From: Rhea pennata
Taxonomy: Eukaryota > Chordata > Aves > Rheiformes > Rheidae
Length of the DNA stretch: 64,000 nt
Direction of reading: 5' to 3'
Assembly (NCBI RefSeq): GCF_028389875.1
Contig: NC_084664.1
Span: 115,203,466-115,267,465 of the forward strand
In this document: positions 38,400-51,577 of the stretch, piece after piece
Numbering within the stretch: the stretch's first letter is position 1
How the letters are laid out: each line of letters starts with the position of its first letter
Made by a program: the position numbers and the translations under genes
Notes under the pieces: generated by a model
The model's input: the letters and a program-made list of their open reading frames with translations, nothing else
Told to the model about the DNA's origin: nothing
Database searches by the model: none

Positions 38400-39130
38400 G
38401 CCCCAGTCCCCTGAGGCATATACAGGCGGCTGCAGAGGAGGTGCTTGTGGCTAATTATTTCTCCTAAGAATACTTTAGCAAGGTAATTTGCGCTTGCAGA
38501 TGAGTCACGGTGCATGCTGAATATAACACAGGCAAAGCGGGCACCTCGGTGATACAGCGCACAGACAGATTAAAGGGAAATGACTGAGATCTTAGGTCCT
38601 TAATCCCACATGCAACACCCTGGCCCCCCTGCCTGCCACCCTCACCCCGAAGAGCCACCGGCTGTGCGGCGCTGAACCAGAAGGCGAGCGGGTCCCAAGC
38701 ACAACAGCTGATGGCAAAGGGGAATAAAAGCGTCCCCGCTCGCTCACCCTCCTCTAGTGACGCTGCTGCAAATCTGCCTGCGGATGGGAGCGCAGAGCAG
38801 GAAAAGCTGCACAAACTGCAGCGGAGAGTGGCCGAATACACTTCTGGCATTTCTGCCTCCATATCTCCTCGACGTGATGGCAGTTTCTTCACTCCTGTTT
38901 TCTAAAATCTCCTCACAGCTGCACTGTTGACACTGTGTTATAATTTATGAAGCCACAGATGTCTGAGACATGTAATGCATTTTGCGAACGGCAAGTGTAA
39001 ACGCTATTGTTCCCCACATGGCTCAATCGCTTCTCTTTCCTGCTCATAAAAAAGCTGACCTCTCGGATCCGAGCTACTCCAAGAAAGCTGCAGCATATCC
39101 CTTTGGATGTGTTGTTGCCATTTGGTAAGG
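38400..39130. promoter_or_regulatory. Moderately GC-rich patch with AP-1 site and 12-bp palindrome, possible regulatory element
   Basis: A local rise in GC and CpG (about 38,590-38,880) inside AT-rich DNA, with a consensus AP-1 site TGAGTCA at 38,501-38,507 and a perfect palindrome CTCGGATCCGAG at 39,062-39,073. A 142-residue minus-strand frame (38,464-38,892) spans it. That frame is Ser/Ala/Cys-rich and resembles nothing I know, so I do not call it a gene. Confidence 0.3.
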
Positions 39131-42100
39131 TGTAAATAGCATTGATCTTACAAAAGATTTGAGCCTGATTTCAGAATCTGCTCTTCCCCAGAGCTCAGGG
39201 GTGCGAGGTGGGAACTACAGGACTGACTCACAGCAGCGTGAGTTACGGCCAGAAGTTCTGGGCTGATTTGTGTCTGGAGGACCAGTCAGGTGCCTGTACA
39301 CTTTCTGAATGCTGCCTACCAGCTTTTCAAGTGATTTTAGTCTGTATCATACAATCAAAACTGATTCAGCTCTTCTCATTCACACTACCTGAGGTTCTGG
39401 TTTTGAAATTTCGTGACCAGTAAGAGCAAGGATTCATGACAAACTCAGAGCTGCTTTTCCTGATCAGGAGTTAGGAGAGATTCAGGCACATTCTCATTTT
39501 GCAAGATGCATTCATGCTTATCTGCTGCTTTGAAGCAATGGAGAAGACAAATGCATGCTGAAAATTACGGGGGAAACGTAACTGAAATCTTCTGAGCCTT
39601 CAGTAGAGCAGGGACAGGCCACCAGCCTACAGCTGAGCCCAGGGTTGTGAGCAGCAGACATACTGGTGGCACTGGTGCCTGCTAGCATGTGGCTGGGTAG
39701 GGAGCCACCAGGGATCCAACCAGCAGCTGCAGTGTTTTAGATGGATCAATCCATAGTAATAACCTGGGAAAGACCTAAAGCACCTTTCCCTTTTTCCTGC
39801 AGTGACAGAGGCAATAACACAGCTGTCATAGATGGAGACAGGCCAATGAATTTGCTAACCCATAGCAAACAGATGAGTTATGAAATACCGAGTAGCTACA
39901 CTGACTGGCTTCAAAACAGCAATCTGACCAAATGCGGCTCTTTGGTATGTCTGGCTTGTCCAAAGGATCTGTGGACTTCTGGTGTGCTCATGCGACAGCC
40001 TTTCATTGGGAGTGTAAAGCAAAATCCATTCTTGTTGACCTGATTAATGTAGACTGCAAGGAACAGGCACTGTTGAGAGGATCCTCTCTCAAGTGCTAGC
40101 AGCAGGGGAAAGCCAGTCCTATGCCAGTTGCCAGGACAGTGAATGCGCAGTGTTAGCAGATATCATAAACCCACAGATGGCAATAAAAGTGTTTGTAGTC
40201 TGTAGCCTTCTGGGCTGCATATACTCAAGTGAGCAAGCTCCAAAAGAGCCTTAAGCTGAAGGTTTATTTATCTGTCTATTTTTAATCTAGCCACATTTAA
40301 ATTTAGGCCCAAAACATTCACTTCATGCTGAAGACAACCTGACTTGTAATACCTGTTAGAGAGAAGAGAGGAGGCAGCTCTGTGGCAAAATACTCAAAGG
40401 GTCCTTTTTCTTGCCCCTGTTCATTCTTGACCCTCCACTTGCCTGGTCTGTCTAGACAGCGGGGATAAGACCTGAGCTTGGACAAGTCTTATAAATGATC
40501 CAGGGCAGGCACTGATCCTCTGCTGTGGACTTAAGCTATTGAGCGGCTCGTGAGGGAAGGCCTCTGCCACTTGGCACCTTGGTGGGCTGCTCTTCTCTGT
40601 CTGACTGCTCCAGCCTGCGGTTTCAGGGGGCACTAACCTGCCCGAAGAGCCAGCTGTCAGTGAGCAGCTGGAGCACGTTCTGGGGGAAGCGTGCATGAAA
40701 CAAGGCACTGGTTCAGCAGGAAGACGGTCCTTCATTTGCTCTTTTTCTTCTTCATTTCCCTTGAGTCTTTTCAGGCGTGCTCACCATCAGCCACTCTATC
40801 ATACACAAACCCCTGCCATAACAGCTTAAGTGTTATTCTTTCTGTCCCAGCTGATGAGAAAAAAACACTACTCTGTAATATAGTCAGGATCTTCCAGGTC
40901 TTTTATTACCCCAAGAAGGAACACAGAAAAACTCTTCAAAACTTTTCCTCTTTTAGTACAAAGAGTTTATGCCTATATTATGCAGCTGACTTATGCATTA
41001 CTCTTTTTTTTCATTCCTCCCAATTTCTTTTAAGTTTCTTCCCCTTTGCACTTCTGAGCTTTACTGATCACAGAGGTCAAACAGATTGAAAACATGTGTT
41101 CAAGTAAAGTGGCTTCACCTTTGACCTTAAGCTATTTCTCCTTGGGAACATTTAATTTGCTCTAACCAAATGTATTTTTACTTTAATGGAATGCTCTTTG
41201 CCTGAGGCAAACTGTGTGGAAGTCCATCAGATGTGTTTTCATTTTACCACTTTGTAGAAAAGTGTATTAATCCATTTTGCTTTACATCTGGAATTTTTTT
41301 AACACAGCTCTGGGATTTTCCAGTCTAGCTGCAGCCCTACTCATGGCTCCTGTGCAAAAGAACAAAATAAAGTAATATGAAATAAAATGGACCAAGTGGT
41401 GTGTTTGAACTCATATTAAGAATAAAAGTTGATTCTGATTGCAAGGGGAAAAGAATTTCAGCATTCTGAGTCTGTCTATTTCTTTTCATGATGGATCACA
41501 TATTTCCCAAGGACAATGATATGTGCTACGCCGAAGTGCAGAGGATATGAACATTTTGCTTACAAAGCTATCCTGGACCCTTCTGGTAAGCCACAGTAAG
41601 CTTTACATTAGGATCAAGCTGTGGTTACAGTTCCTTGCATTCAGTTTGAGTCTTTGCAACTTAAGTCAAGGCTCACAGCACTTTGTGACAGAGCGCAACA
41701 GAGAAGACACAGTCATTTCGGACTCTCTTAAGGTTTGGATTACTTTGAAAGCCTTACACATGAGCATCTTCTCATCAGTTTCTTAAGTCTTTTAGAGAGG
41801 TTTTCAAGTTGCTTTCCAACCCACACATGCATAGTCCCTTGTTATCTGTTCAGCCTACCTGCTATTAGTATAATATCGAGGAGATATATCTAGCTTTAGT
41901 ATTTTCTCTTTTTTCCTCTGTAAAAGATAATTTTGGCTCATGTAATCTTCTTTGTCTCCCAGTTCTGATCCTGCCACCTCTCATTTCTGGGTAGATTACT
42001 GAATTCAACAGAATACGACAACCCAACATGAGGAAGCCTGAGTAAATGTCAGACCCTGACAGGCCAGAATGACAGAGCAGGTCCGTGTCTGTGCATATCC

Positions 42101-42330
42101 ATTCATTTTTCTAGTCCCCACAGCCAGCTTGGGCAACGCACTACTGGAAAGAACATCCCTCCCTCTGAAGCCCTACTGGGTGAACTCCTTCATGGCTGGA
42201 GCGCTGTCCTACTTTTCCACTGTGCCTCTACTTCATAGTCTGCTGTCAGAGGAAATTATTCCTATTTTACTGCCATCTAGAAAACTGCAGAAAGCAGTAA
42301 TAACGACAAGAAAAAAAGGATCATGTGCAG
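39131..42330. other. Gene-free unique sequence
   Basis: No credible coding region or recognised repeat. Confidence 0.45.
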
Positions 42331-42336
42331 ATATAT

Positions 42337-42356
42337 AAACATATACGTATATGTTT
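42337..42356. repeat. Perfect 20-bp palindrome centred on ACGT
   Basis: AAACATATAC followed by its exact reverse complement GTATATGTTT, with no spacer. It is flanked on the left by a short TA run. Confidence 0.9.
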
Positions 42357-42986
42357 CCCCCTCTTGTGGATCTAGGGAAAGTTTCCCATAGGTGTAGGCA
42401 AGCAGAGCCTGCTGAGGTTATTCACTGTGAATTAATTCAGTAAATTCAGGGTGCTTTTTAGTTTTGCTTTCTTTTTTTTTGGGGGGAGCATACATCAGTT
42501 ATTCCTCAACAAGATCCAATTTCTTTCTATGAGAATGTTATTTGTTAAACAGCTTGGACAAAGCATTTTCAGTCCAGTGAGAGGTTCACTTTGGCTATTC
42601 GCTATTCATTATTCACGGTGTGTGAGTGTTCACATAAGTCATATGGTATTGTCTCTGCTCCTTACTTGAATAACTCTAGTTAAACAGGAGACTAATGAAT
42701 GTTAGAGCACACATGGTGAATAGCTAATAACGAAGAACATGTTCTCTCACTTGCACCTGTACTCAGTAATAACCAGGGCTGTCTTACAAGCATGGGGCAG
42801 TGGGGTCTGTAATCTGGGCCTCCCAGCTCAGAAGGCCTCTTTCCCGCCCCCTCAGCCATCTCACAGGATCTGCTGTGCATGTGCCATGTGAGTCAGTCTG
42901 GACATGCAGCATGCCGCTGTGTGCAATGAGATACTGTTGTTTTTCTCGGCTGGATTTGTGGCCTGGGGAACCCTTAGGAGGCTATA

Positions 42987-42998
42987 CCAGGGGGCACT
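42987..42998 (+). promoter_or_regulatory. Strong CTCF core motif
   Basis: CCAGGGGGCACT fits the CTCF core CCASNAGGGGGCRSY closely, including the GGGGGC block. It lies 30 bp upstream of an 18-base G run. The orientation is forward on the + strand. Confidence 0.5.
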
Positions 42999-43027
42999 GG
43001 TGTGTTAGCCAGCTAACTTCTCAGTGC

Positions 43028-43045
43028 GGGGGGGGGGGGGGGGGG
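43028..43045. repeat. Poly(G) run of 18
   Basis: Eighteen consecutive G. Long G runs are mutable and often mis-sequenced, so the length is uncertain. It could form intermolecular G-quadruplex structure. Confidence 0.85.
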
Positions 43046-46000
43046 AAGAAATGGGAATTTGGTTATTTAAATGTTAGGAAACAGCAAAGAAAAATAGGAA
43101 AAGTATGTGGTCAGTCCAGCCCTTTATTCTTCTTTCTAATAGGAAACTCAGCTCCTTCATTTTGCAGTTCTGATGCAGAGGAACCGAGATGTTTCTCCAC
43201 TGAAGAATGAGGGTGTGATTTCAGCATGATCAGAGAAATTAGCACTAAGAACTAGGTAGTTATTGTGCCTAATAGTTTTGCTAAAGCTGCCATACACAGG
43301 CTCAGCACACGCAGAGCCAGGAACTCCGGTGTGTCCTCGTGACGAGCACCAAGGCTGGACAGTCACAGCCAGACTAGAGAAGCTGTGTGGTCATATGGCT
43401 GTCAGAACTGCTTTTAGTGTGGAAGACAAAAACATCCCTTATTATGGCCCTTTCTTCTTCTTCCACCCCTTTAGTATACTCTTGCTTGTTAGGCTTATGC
43501 TTTTGTGCCTTCTGTGATTTTGCTCTTTACGCTACTAGGTCAAAGCTGGCATCTTCATGATGTCATCTCCCCTCAATGTGCTTTGCCGACATGTCTGCTG
43601 TTGTTGAAACTGAGAAGTAGATCCAAAAAGATGCTAAGTTCCTCTATGTTGTATACACTGTCACAGTCACAGATGAAGAAATGTGAAGGAAAACATCTTC
43701 CTTTCCAAATCATCTATTTTCATTTTTCTGTATTGACATCTTCAGTTCATGCCCTAAAGGGACTGAAAGCAATGAATGTGTTGAAGCTACTGGAGTTCAT
43801 ATATTCTGTGATTTAGACGAGAAAGTGCCTGGTGGAGGAGCTGTCTGCTAAGCAACTCCTTTTCCAAGCCCTTTTGTGTGAAGCTAGTCAGAACACTCCT
43901 GGGGAATAGACTTATGAATTTAATCTGTTGGTCCAGAAAACTTTTGGGATTCAGGGAGAGTTTACTGAGCTAATCAGCATTAGTGACCATTCAGATATGT
44001 GTCTGGTGACTAATTGCTCACAAGAAACAGAAAATGAAATGCACCACTGTGCATGTGCTGAAAGTATTTGTACTCATCAGGTAATACATCTCTCTGAAAT
44101 GTTCGCACATACCGTTGGTAGGTTTGAGGGAAAGGCTACACATTTTTAGTTGCTGATTTTGAGAAGCAGATTTGTGCTATGTTCTTATCACTTAAGAAGC
44201 TGGTGGGGCAGGACACTCTTTGCTATGTTGTTTTTGTGTTGTTATAGTCTTGTGCTCTTCCATCTGCTGACTGCTGCTGCCTTTTTCATTTTTCGTCCGG
44301 GATACTTCAAGCTCTTGTGGTGCTCGAAACAGTTTTCCTCATGCGTTTGCAGTCTCTAGCACAACAAGAGCCCTGATTTCTGCTGGTGCATGCTAGACAT
44401 ACATTGAATACAAATAATAGATAATACTCATTCCTGCTACATTGGTCTGCCCTGTGCTATAGATCAGATATGAGAAGAAGGATTTTAATCTTCTTACAGT
44501 CAGGATTGTACAGGTATATTTCTGACAGAGAACTTTAAAACTACCACACAGTGAAAAGTTGGAAGGTCTCTTGTAAATCATATTATAATCACGTGTAAAC
44601 ATAACTTAAGTCAAGTTGATGAGCAATACCCTCAAAAGGATAAATGTCTGATATTAGATTTATTTCAGATACGTTTACAGAAAGGATTGATAACAATCGA
44701 TATCTGCTCTGGGGATGAGCAGGGAAGCAAAAATGCTAGTGATCATCTAAACTAGACCACTGGATGTCACTATTGCCTGATAATGTGCACAGGCAACTGA
44801 AAGAGTATAAATGGGGTTAGTTCAAAAGAAGAGCGGGATAGGTTTAAAGATGGCCTCTGGGACATCTATTTAAAAAGAAAGAGAAAGTTACACTATTTAG
44901 GAATGCGCATAAATTCTGCTTCTGTGCATTTAGCAGCCTTAGTGAAGAAAGTTCACCTGTATGCACGGCTGAAAGTGCTCTGTCTCCGTTTTTGAGTAAA
45001 AGGATTCATAAGCTTTTCACTTATTCACTATAAGACACTTTCCTTAGCTCTCTGATATCTCTGTGTGAAAAGCATCACTGCCTTGCACAAAGGGTCCCTC
45101 CGATCCAAGATGATATTAATAAATCTGTTAATTTTATTTAAGGCAGGTAAGACTGGATCCGTTATGATAGCTATGAAGTAGAGTACTTTTGTCCACATAC
45201 CATGAAACTCTCTGGCTACCTCACTGATTTTTACAGGCTGCATCTTGGATTTCTTTTAGAAGCTTGGGACCTCACCTGAGCAGTCAATACAGGAAACATT
45301 TCTATTTGCTTACTGCAGAGATCCCACCATTCACCGATCTTGTTAGTCATAGCTGAAGTGGTGAATTATTTATCCAAGTCCATAGTGAATAAATATCTAA
45401 TACTCGTACCCACATAACTTCATCCAAATCCCATGGAACCGGGCAATGAGTTTCTTCTTTTGAAAGGCCTGAGATTACTAAATAATTCAGAAGCTTCTTT
45501 CTTGGCTGTGATAGGATACACAGCTTTAAACTACCTCAAAGTGCTTTTTGTAAGGAATTAAGCTATGCTGGGCATTCCTTTTGCTTTGTCTTCTGGTAGA
45601 AGACAAAGATATTTGCTAGATATTTACTTAAATGAAAAGTGGATGAAAGCCTTTGTTCATGAAACTCTGACAGCAATTAGAAAACAAGCTCTTTGTTCTT
45701 AAAAGGATTAAAAACATGGGCAGTTTGGGTATCTCTACTCCAGATCATCCTCCTTTATGGAGAGCTGTTGGAGGTGTCCTGTTGTTTGACAGGAGTTTGA
45801 AGGCTTCTACAGTTGCTCTGAGTGGGTGTATTTTATCTGCTGGGAACTTCTAACTCTTTTTATGGTTAATAATTGATTCATTTTTTCCCTTGCCTATCTC
45901 CACTGAGCAGTAGAGTTAGTTATAGTTGCTTACATGACCCTGATTACAAACGTGACACACAGGCAATGTCTGTATGATTTGTGCCACAGGATGTCCATAG

Positions 46001-47340
46001 GTGAGATTTAATTCAGACTTGAGCTATGTCCCTTAACCACAAGACAAGCTTTCCTTTCTCTTTGTGTCTATACCCTGAGGAAAATAAAGCCTGAACTTCA
46101 CTGGATCTCCATCAGGTCCCATGTCTTCCTAAAAGATGTTCAGCATCATTAGCAGCATCTGTTAAAAGACCTGATCTTGTTCCTGATCTTTCCCCGTAGA
46201 AAATCGACGTGAGTTACTGCAGTAACTGGTGCTGGCTCTCTCCTTCCCAGGGAAAAGGACCACCAGCCCCCAGAAGGGGGATGATCTTCCGCCACTTCAG
46301 GACTCCCTCTGCTGAAATGTGAGGAATTGGCTCCAGTATGCCTTAGCCCTCTTAACAAAAGGCCAAGATACCAGTTATAAAGCTGAGGTGATTTTGTAGC
46401 TGCTCCATTGTCAAAACACGTTATGACTGCTAAAAAGAGCTGATGATTCACAGTGTCTGTGCACTAAAACAGAAACCTGCTATTTTGCTTGCGGACCTTT
46501 CAGATTAGGCATCACACTTTGTATGAGCTGGAGCAGCATTGGACATAACTGAGGATGAGATCCCAGCTAGTGCCTCAAACTGAAATGTTGAGGACAAAAT
46601 TGCAGACCATTATAGTGCCTTGTATCCTTCTTTGCCGTTAGTCCAGCTGGCTCCAGTGGATCTGCTTGTGCCAGTGTAGTCACAGCCTCCTTACATTAAT
46701 AGTGCTGAGCAATTAAGAGAAGCATGACAGAAAGTCAAAAATATATGAAGAATCTCCTTTCTGCAAAGCGCTATTTCTGGTAAAAAATATTGCAGCTTCT
46801 TGAGAATTTTAAACTGCCCTAATGAATTTAATGGTGAGGCAACTACTCTTTACCAAGTTCTGTAGCTTGTTTTAAAAATGTCAGTAGAAGGCTATTTTAC
46901 TCTATTAAATTATATATATTTTAAGAACATTTTCCATGAACTCCTTATTAATTTCTGTACATCCCTATTTCATTTATTTTTTCCATAAGGAAGATTGTAA
47001 AACTCTAAGTAATGTGATTGGTGACCAAGTCTCAGGGATATGTCATGGCACCCTTAAATGAGTTGGCTTCATTTCATTCAGTCTATACGCTGGCAATCTC
47101 CAACCAGCTATACAAGAACAGAAGAAAAATTTGAGGATTTAAGCTATACTGTGAGTGAGAAGAACTAGAACAGTCTTTAATGAGCTGCAGCAGTTTGTTT
47201 TTACTTCTCTGGTACTTATGTGTACTTTAAATAAAAGACCAGCTTGAGCATTTTAACATATCTCAGAATCACCCTATCATTTTTTCATCACCTAGGCGTT
47301 CTGGTGTTCTTGCCCATTACATGACCATTCTGGAATTGAA
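43046..47340. other. Gene-free unique sequence
   Basis: No coding region supported. It contains the second copy of the CTCF-like 20-mer at 44,757-44,776 (CCACTGGATGTCACTATTGC). Confidence 0.45.
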
Positions 47341-47680
47341 TGGTCAGTGATGATAAACAGGATAATAGATTACAGAGTAGTGGGAAGGTAGGAGATATTA
47401 ATAAGGTAAGATTTTTAATTAATTTTTCAAGTTAATTAAAATGTCCAAAAGCACAATAAAACTGCAGAAAATCTGGCAAGGGAATGGCAGCCTGTCTGAT
47501 TAATGCAAGTCAACTGTCTTCTGAGGGTAATAGTAATAATGATGAGATTATGGATATGGAAGAACCTGCTAAAGAGATATGAGATGCATGTGGAATACAA
47601 ACTGTGTCCTAGTTACTATTTTATGGGGCACAATGGATCTTATTAAGGAGGAATAGCAGCAAGAATTACCACTGAATTGC
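47341..47680 (+). repeat. Copy 1 of a ~340-bp direct repeat of unknown family
   Basis: Aligns collinearly with 51,578-51,912. Shared exact blocks include ATTAATAAGGTAAGAT (47,397-47,412), ATTAATTTTTCAAGT, GATTAATGCAAGTCA, AATAATGATGAGATTATGG (47,535-47,553), AAGAACCTGCT, TGTCCTAGTTACT and TTATTAAGGAGGAA. By eye about three quarters to four fifths of positions match, with small indels such as a 6-bp ATATGG insertion in this copy. There is no long open frame and no poly(A) or CR1-like end. Strand is nominal. Confidence 0.85.
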
Positions 47681-48990
47681 TCAATAAAAGTATTGTGTAA
47701 TTAACAGTGCTGCACCATCAGCTTGAGTGCTACCTCCCGTTGATACTCCACATCCTCCATTTACTTTTGTTTTCTAACTAAAGTACGGGAGTTACAATGG
47801 CCGTTGCAGACAGCTTGAAAAACATATTGCCTTGTTCATGATGATACTTGAAGAAAGGGGAACGAGTGTTGAAGTGCTGGAGTGAAAGATAGTATGCAGA
47901 AGAGATTTGGAAGATCTCTTTCACAAGTGAGAGTTTGATACCCGCCTCCCTTAGTGAAAACAACAGTGAAACGAAACAATAACTGTGAAAATTAGAGAAA
48001 ATAAAAATACTTCCTTTTGGCACCCTTGGTCCAATTGGCTCCAATTTTGGCAGTATGTGTCCCATCCAAGCAGATAAGAATGACCACAGAAGACAGTGCA
48101 AAAGTGAGGAATAGGATTCACTGATGGCTATCTTTTTTTTTTTTTTTCAGATAATGCACATATCATGTGCCTACTGCAACAGTGCTCTGGCCTTGGCCGG
48201 GTATTCTAGGCCGTCTATAATGAAATACTATAGTATAATAGAGGCATCAGTGTCAAAAAAGAGAGGATACTTGAATACTGCAGCCACAAAGTTGACCAGA
48301 CTAGAAAAGAGAGCTGAACTGCCCATGTGTTTCTGGATGTTTGGAGCCTGAGTTACGATAGAGGAGGCTTTCACTCAAAATGAATTGCTTGCTTTTTTTG
48401 CCCCCCCCCCTCCTTTTTTTTGTTTCTCTCTTGCTAGCTAATTTTTGGGGGCTCCTGACTAGGTTATACTGTGTCCAACGTTCATTTTACTCAACCTTCT
48501 TTGTGTCAAGAGCAAAATTCTTAATTCCATCTTCAGTGTTTACCCAGGCTGCTCTTAAAAACAAAAATAGTATCTTGAGGATTTTAGTCATGGTGAAATA
48601 ATAAAATCAAGTGAAAGCCTCCTGTTTTGAATTCTGAGCAGGCTGCATCAGCACGTGCAAGAGAAATGCCTACTACAGACTGCCTCGTAATTAAAAGGGG
48701 AGGGTGGGAATGGCAAGGAAGGTCTGAAGGCTGTTGATGTAAAACAGAGCCAGTTTATAGGGGGCTGGCTGAGGACTGAAGTTTTATAGGGTGCACTTTA
48801 AACAACCATGCAGTGTACTAAAAATACCATAAAAACCATAGCTTCCAGCCACAAGTTTCAGAAAACGCTTAGTGGCGAAAAAAAAAAACAAAAGCTGAAA
48901 GTTACAGGGCACGAAGAAAACCCGATACTCAGAACGGAGGAGCGTTTAGGTCTGGGGCTTCGCTTCAGGCTTCAGTTCAGCGCAAGCACG
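47681..48990. other. Spacer between direct-repeat copy 1 and the first CpG island
   Basis: AT-rich unique sequence. It has a T15-CAG at 48,133-48,150 that resembles a strong splice acceptor, and a C-rich run near 48,400. No coding gene is supported. Confidence 0.4.
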
Positions 48991-48994
48991 AGAA

Positions 48995-49860
48995 ACCACT
49001 ACTGACGCCGGAGGAACCGCGAAACGTTCAGTATCAGAGGCCGCTTTGGCTGCGTCTCCCGTTGACGCCCCGAAGAGGTGCTGCCGCTCGTTGGCTTATT
49101 TTTCTGCCGAGGCCTCTGGGGAGCCGCAGAGGCGGCCTCCCTGCTTGATGCTTGTCATAGCCCGTTGCTCCTCTGCTCTTACTGCACCAGCAAAACGTCA
49201 CCTGCGGAGGAGGGGGGTCGGGGCCTCCCGCTCCTCGCCTTCCCCCCCCCCCCCCGAGGGTTTCCTCCCTCTCCCCTCCCCGCCGGCACTGCTGCTGCCC
49301 CGGGAGCGGACAGGGCACCGCGGCTTTATCGCTCGGGTCTCCAGCGGCTCCGAAAGCGCTGTTAGAAATCGGACGTCATTTTTTCCTTCTTGCACTGAGA
49401 TCTTCTTCGGAAGCGCCCTTGGGCCGCTTTGTTCCCGGCAGCTAGGGAAAGGGAGGTGAGCGCCGGGCAGATCTGTCAGCGGCTCACGTTTGCGTGTGAA
49501 ATCTGTCCCTGCAACTGCTTTTGGACATCAAAACAGGAAAGAAAAAGAGAGAGAGGAGGGAGGCAGACTGGAAAGGACAGCAATGTTGGCGCGGAACAGA
49601 AAAAAACCTTGCCACAACATTTGTTTCTCTTTCCTGGCTGAGTAAACGCCGCATCAGAAGTGCGCGGCCGGGCCCTGTCAATCACGGGATTTTAGGGGCC
49701 CCTCGGAGCCGTCCCTCCGCGGCACCGCACCGGCCCGGCTCCCCTGCTGATGGCACCCCAGGTCGGGACGGCGCCAACCTGCTCCTGATCTACGCCACGA
49801 GCAAACAAAAAAATGTGCCAGTGCCAGTGCGGGCGCCGGCTCGGTGCTGCTGCCTGGTGC
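48995..49860. promoter_or_regulatory. CpG island 1
   Basis: A sharp rise in GC and CpG density against the depleted flanks, including a 14-base C run (49,242-49,255). A good splice donor, GAG|GTGAGC, occurs at 49,455/49,456 on the + strand, which would suit a first exon. Frames on both strands are open simply because of GC-richness; they are Pro/Ser/Arg/Gly-rich, mutually overlapping and unrecognisable. Likely the promoter of an unidentified transcript, or a developmental CpG island. Confidence 0.65.
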
Positions 49861-50329
49861 AGGCAGGGTAAAACCACAGCGCCTTCACCCTGCTTCCGAG
49901 CCAAGCTGGGTTCAGGCACCCTTTCTGGCAGGGGTTAATACCTTACTGCATGAAGACTTCCATTACAGGGAACGGGACTGCCCACTGAGTCTGCAAACCC
50001 AACTCAATGGCAGACACTGAGCTTCCCGATTTTCTCCCCAGCTCAGGCAGTTAGATCTCTGACTGCCATCGCTCGCATCCTTGGTTTATGGTGAACATAA
50101 AGCAGGAGGCCATTTAAAAAAATAAAATAAATCAGGCCCTAAATTTAAATTGTGCTGGCATAAATCACCCATGCAACAGATTGCATTTATTTATTGCCTT
50201 TGTGTGCAGTGCAAGAAATCTGTTGGATGCACCTCATAGAATTCATAGATTAAAAAATAAAACTCCTTACGAGATACAGGCTCTGTGCCTAAAACACAGC
50301 ACTTTCCTATTAAAACCTTTCCTCATCCT

Positions 50330-50610
50330 CGGGGGGGAATACTCTGGCACCGCTTGCCCCCATCACCCTCTTCCTCCGCCTCGGTCTGAAATTCCTCCCC
50401 AATGTTCCCGCTCCAGCGCCCGCGGCGGCGGCGGTCCTTCGGCTCCTGACGTCGGCCGGTGCCCGTCTCCCGCGCCGGCGACGCGGCAGCTGCCGCCGGG
50501 CGGGCAGGAGCCGCGGCTGCAGCCTCGCAGGCAGCAGAGCGCCGGGGAGGGGACCCTGACCTCGCGCCCGCTCTCGGGACCGCAAAGAGAGGACCAAAGT
50601 TCGCTTCAAA
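50330..50610. promoter_or_regulatory. CpG island 2 with a CRE-like site
   Basis: Dense CpG including a GCGGCGGCGGCGG run (near 50,420-50,433). A CREB/ATF half-palindrome TGACGTC lies at 50,447-50,453. Open frames on both strands are low-complexity Ala/Arg/Gly/Pro. Confidence 0.6.
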
Positions 50611-51486
50611 GGAGAAGTTAAGTGGGGCAGCGCTTCACAGACCGACATCCACCTCTCAATAGTGGGACATCTGGTGACATTAGCTAAAGTTTCATAAAAG
50701 CTCCCCACGGCCTTTTCAGAAATAGAGCAGGTTTCAAAAAGAAAAGAGAGAAAGAAAATACAGAGCCTTACGTGTTGGTGTTGATTTAGCTCCATTTTCT
50801 ATTATATGGCACCGCTAAATCCAGCAAAGGATCTTAACTCGATTTCTTCTTTTCTGAAATAGGACGGATGGCTAGTCACGAATGTATTTTATATACAAAG
50901 ATGTGGTTTTGTCCTGCTTTCTTTCTTTCTTTCATTATTTATTGAGGAAGATAATAGCTTATGGTACTTACACAGAGCCAGCTGTTTGCAGGATGCCAAG
51001 AGCAGGTGGTCTGGGAGGCCTCTGATGAATTGGGAAAGACACTTACCAGCTGCTATCGCTGTGTGAAATGAGCAAACCTGCAAAATCTTTATTTTCAATT
51101 GCATTGTACTTCTAAGTAAGCAAGGGAGACAGCCAGTATAACTACAGACCATGACCAACAACCCACATAAAGAGTGTGCAAACACAAGTGATTAATATAC
51201 CAGGCTCTCGACACACCTAAAACTAACGCGTCAGATTGAACGGGGTGTACGAGAGGGAAGGGGAGAGGGCGCGAGCGCGTGGGAGTAGGGGCTGTGCATC
51301 GGCAGGGGTTGCTTACATACGCAGTGGGATAAGGCAAGAAGGAACTACCTGATGAGCGTTAACGGTCTTTATGGAGTTCTTAACTCCCATATTTTTTTTC
51401 TGTCAACTAACCTTGTAAACAATGATGCTGGTCTTTAAAGCCTTTTTGGTCTTTTTCTTTCTTTCTCTCACCGTCCCCACTCCCAC

Positions 51487-51506
51487 TTTTTTTTTTTTTT
51501 TTTTTT
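51487..51506. repeat. Poly(T) run
   Basis: About twenty consecutive T, roughly 70 bp before direct-repeat copy 2. Confidence 0.9.
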
Positions 51507-51577
51507 CAATTACGTGGGACACGCTTGTGTGCTGCCTCACCAGGGCACAATCCTTTGGTGGTAACCACATCCTCAAA

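Noticed and set aside
38464..38892. 142-residue minus-strand frame
   Set aside because: Sits in a GC-rich patch, has no recognisable motif, and no flanking gene structure supports it.
48133..48150. T15-CAG as a splice acceptor of a real exon
   Set aside because: Long T runs followed by CAG are common in AT-rich DNA. No downstream donor-bounded open exon with recognisable content was found.
49046..49459. 137-residue frame in CpG island 1
   Set aside because: Several frames on both strands are open here because of GC-rich composition. The peptide is low-complexity Pro/Ser/Arg and unrecognisable.
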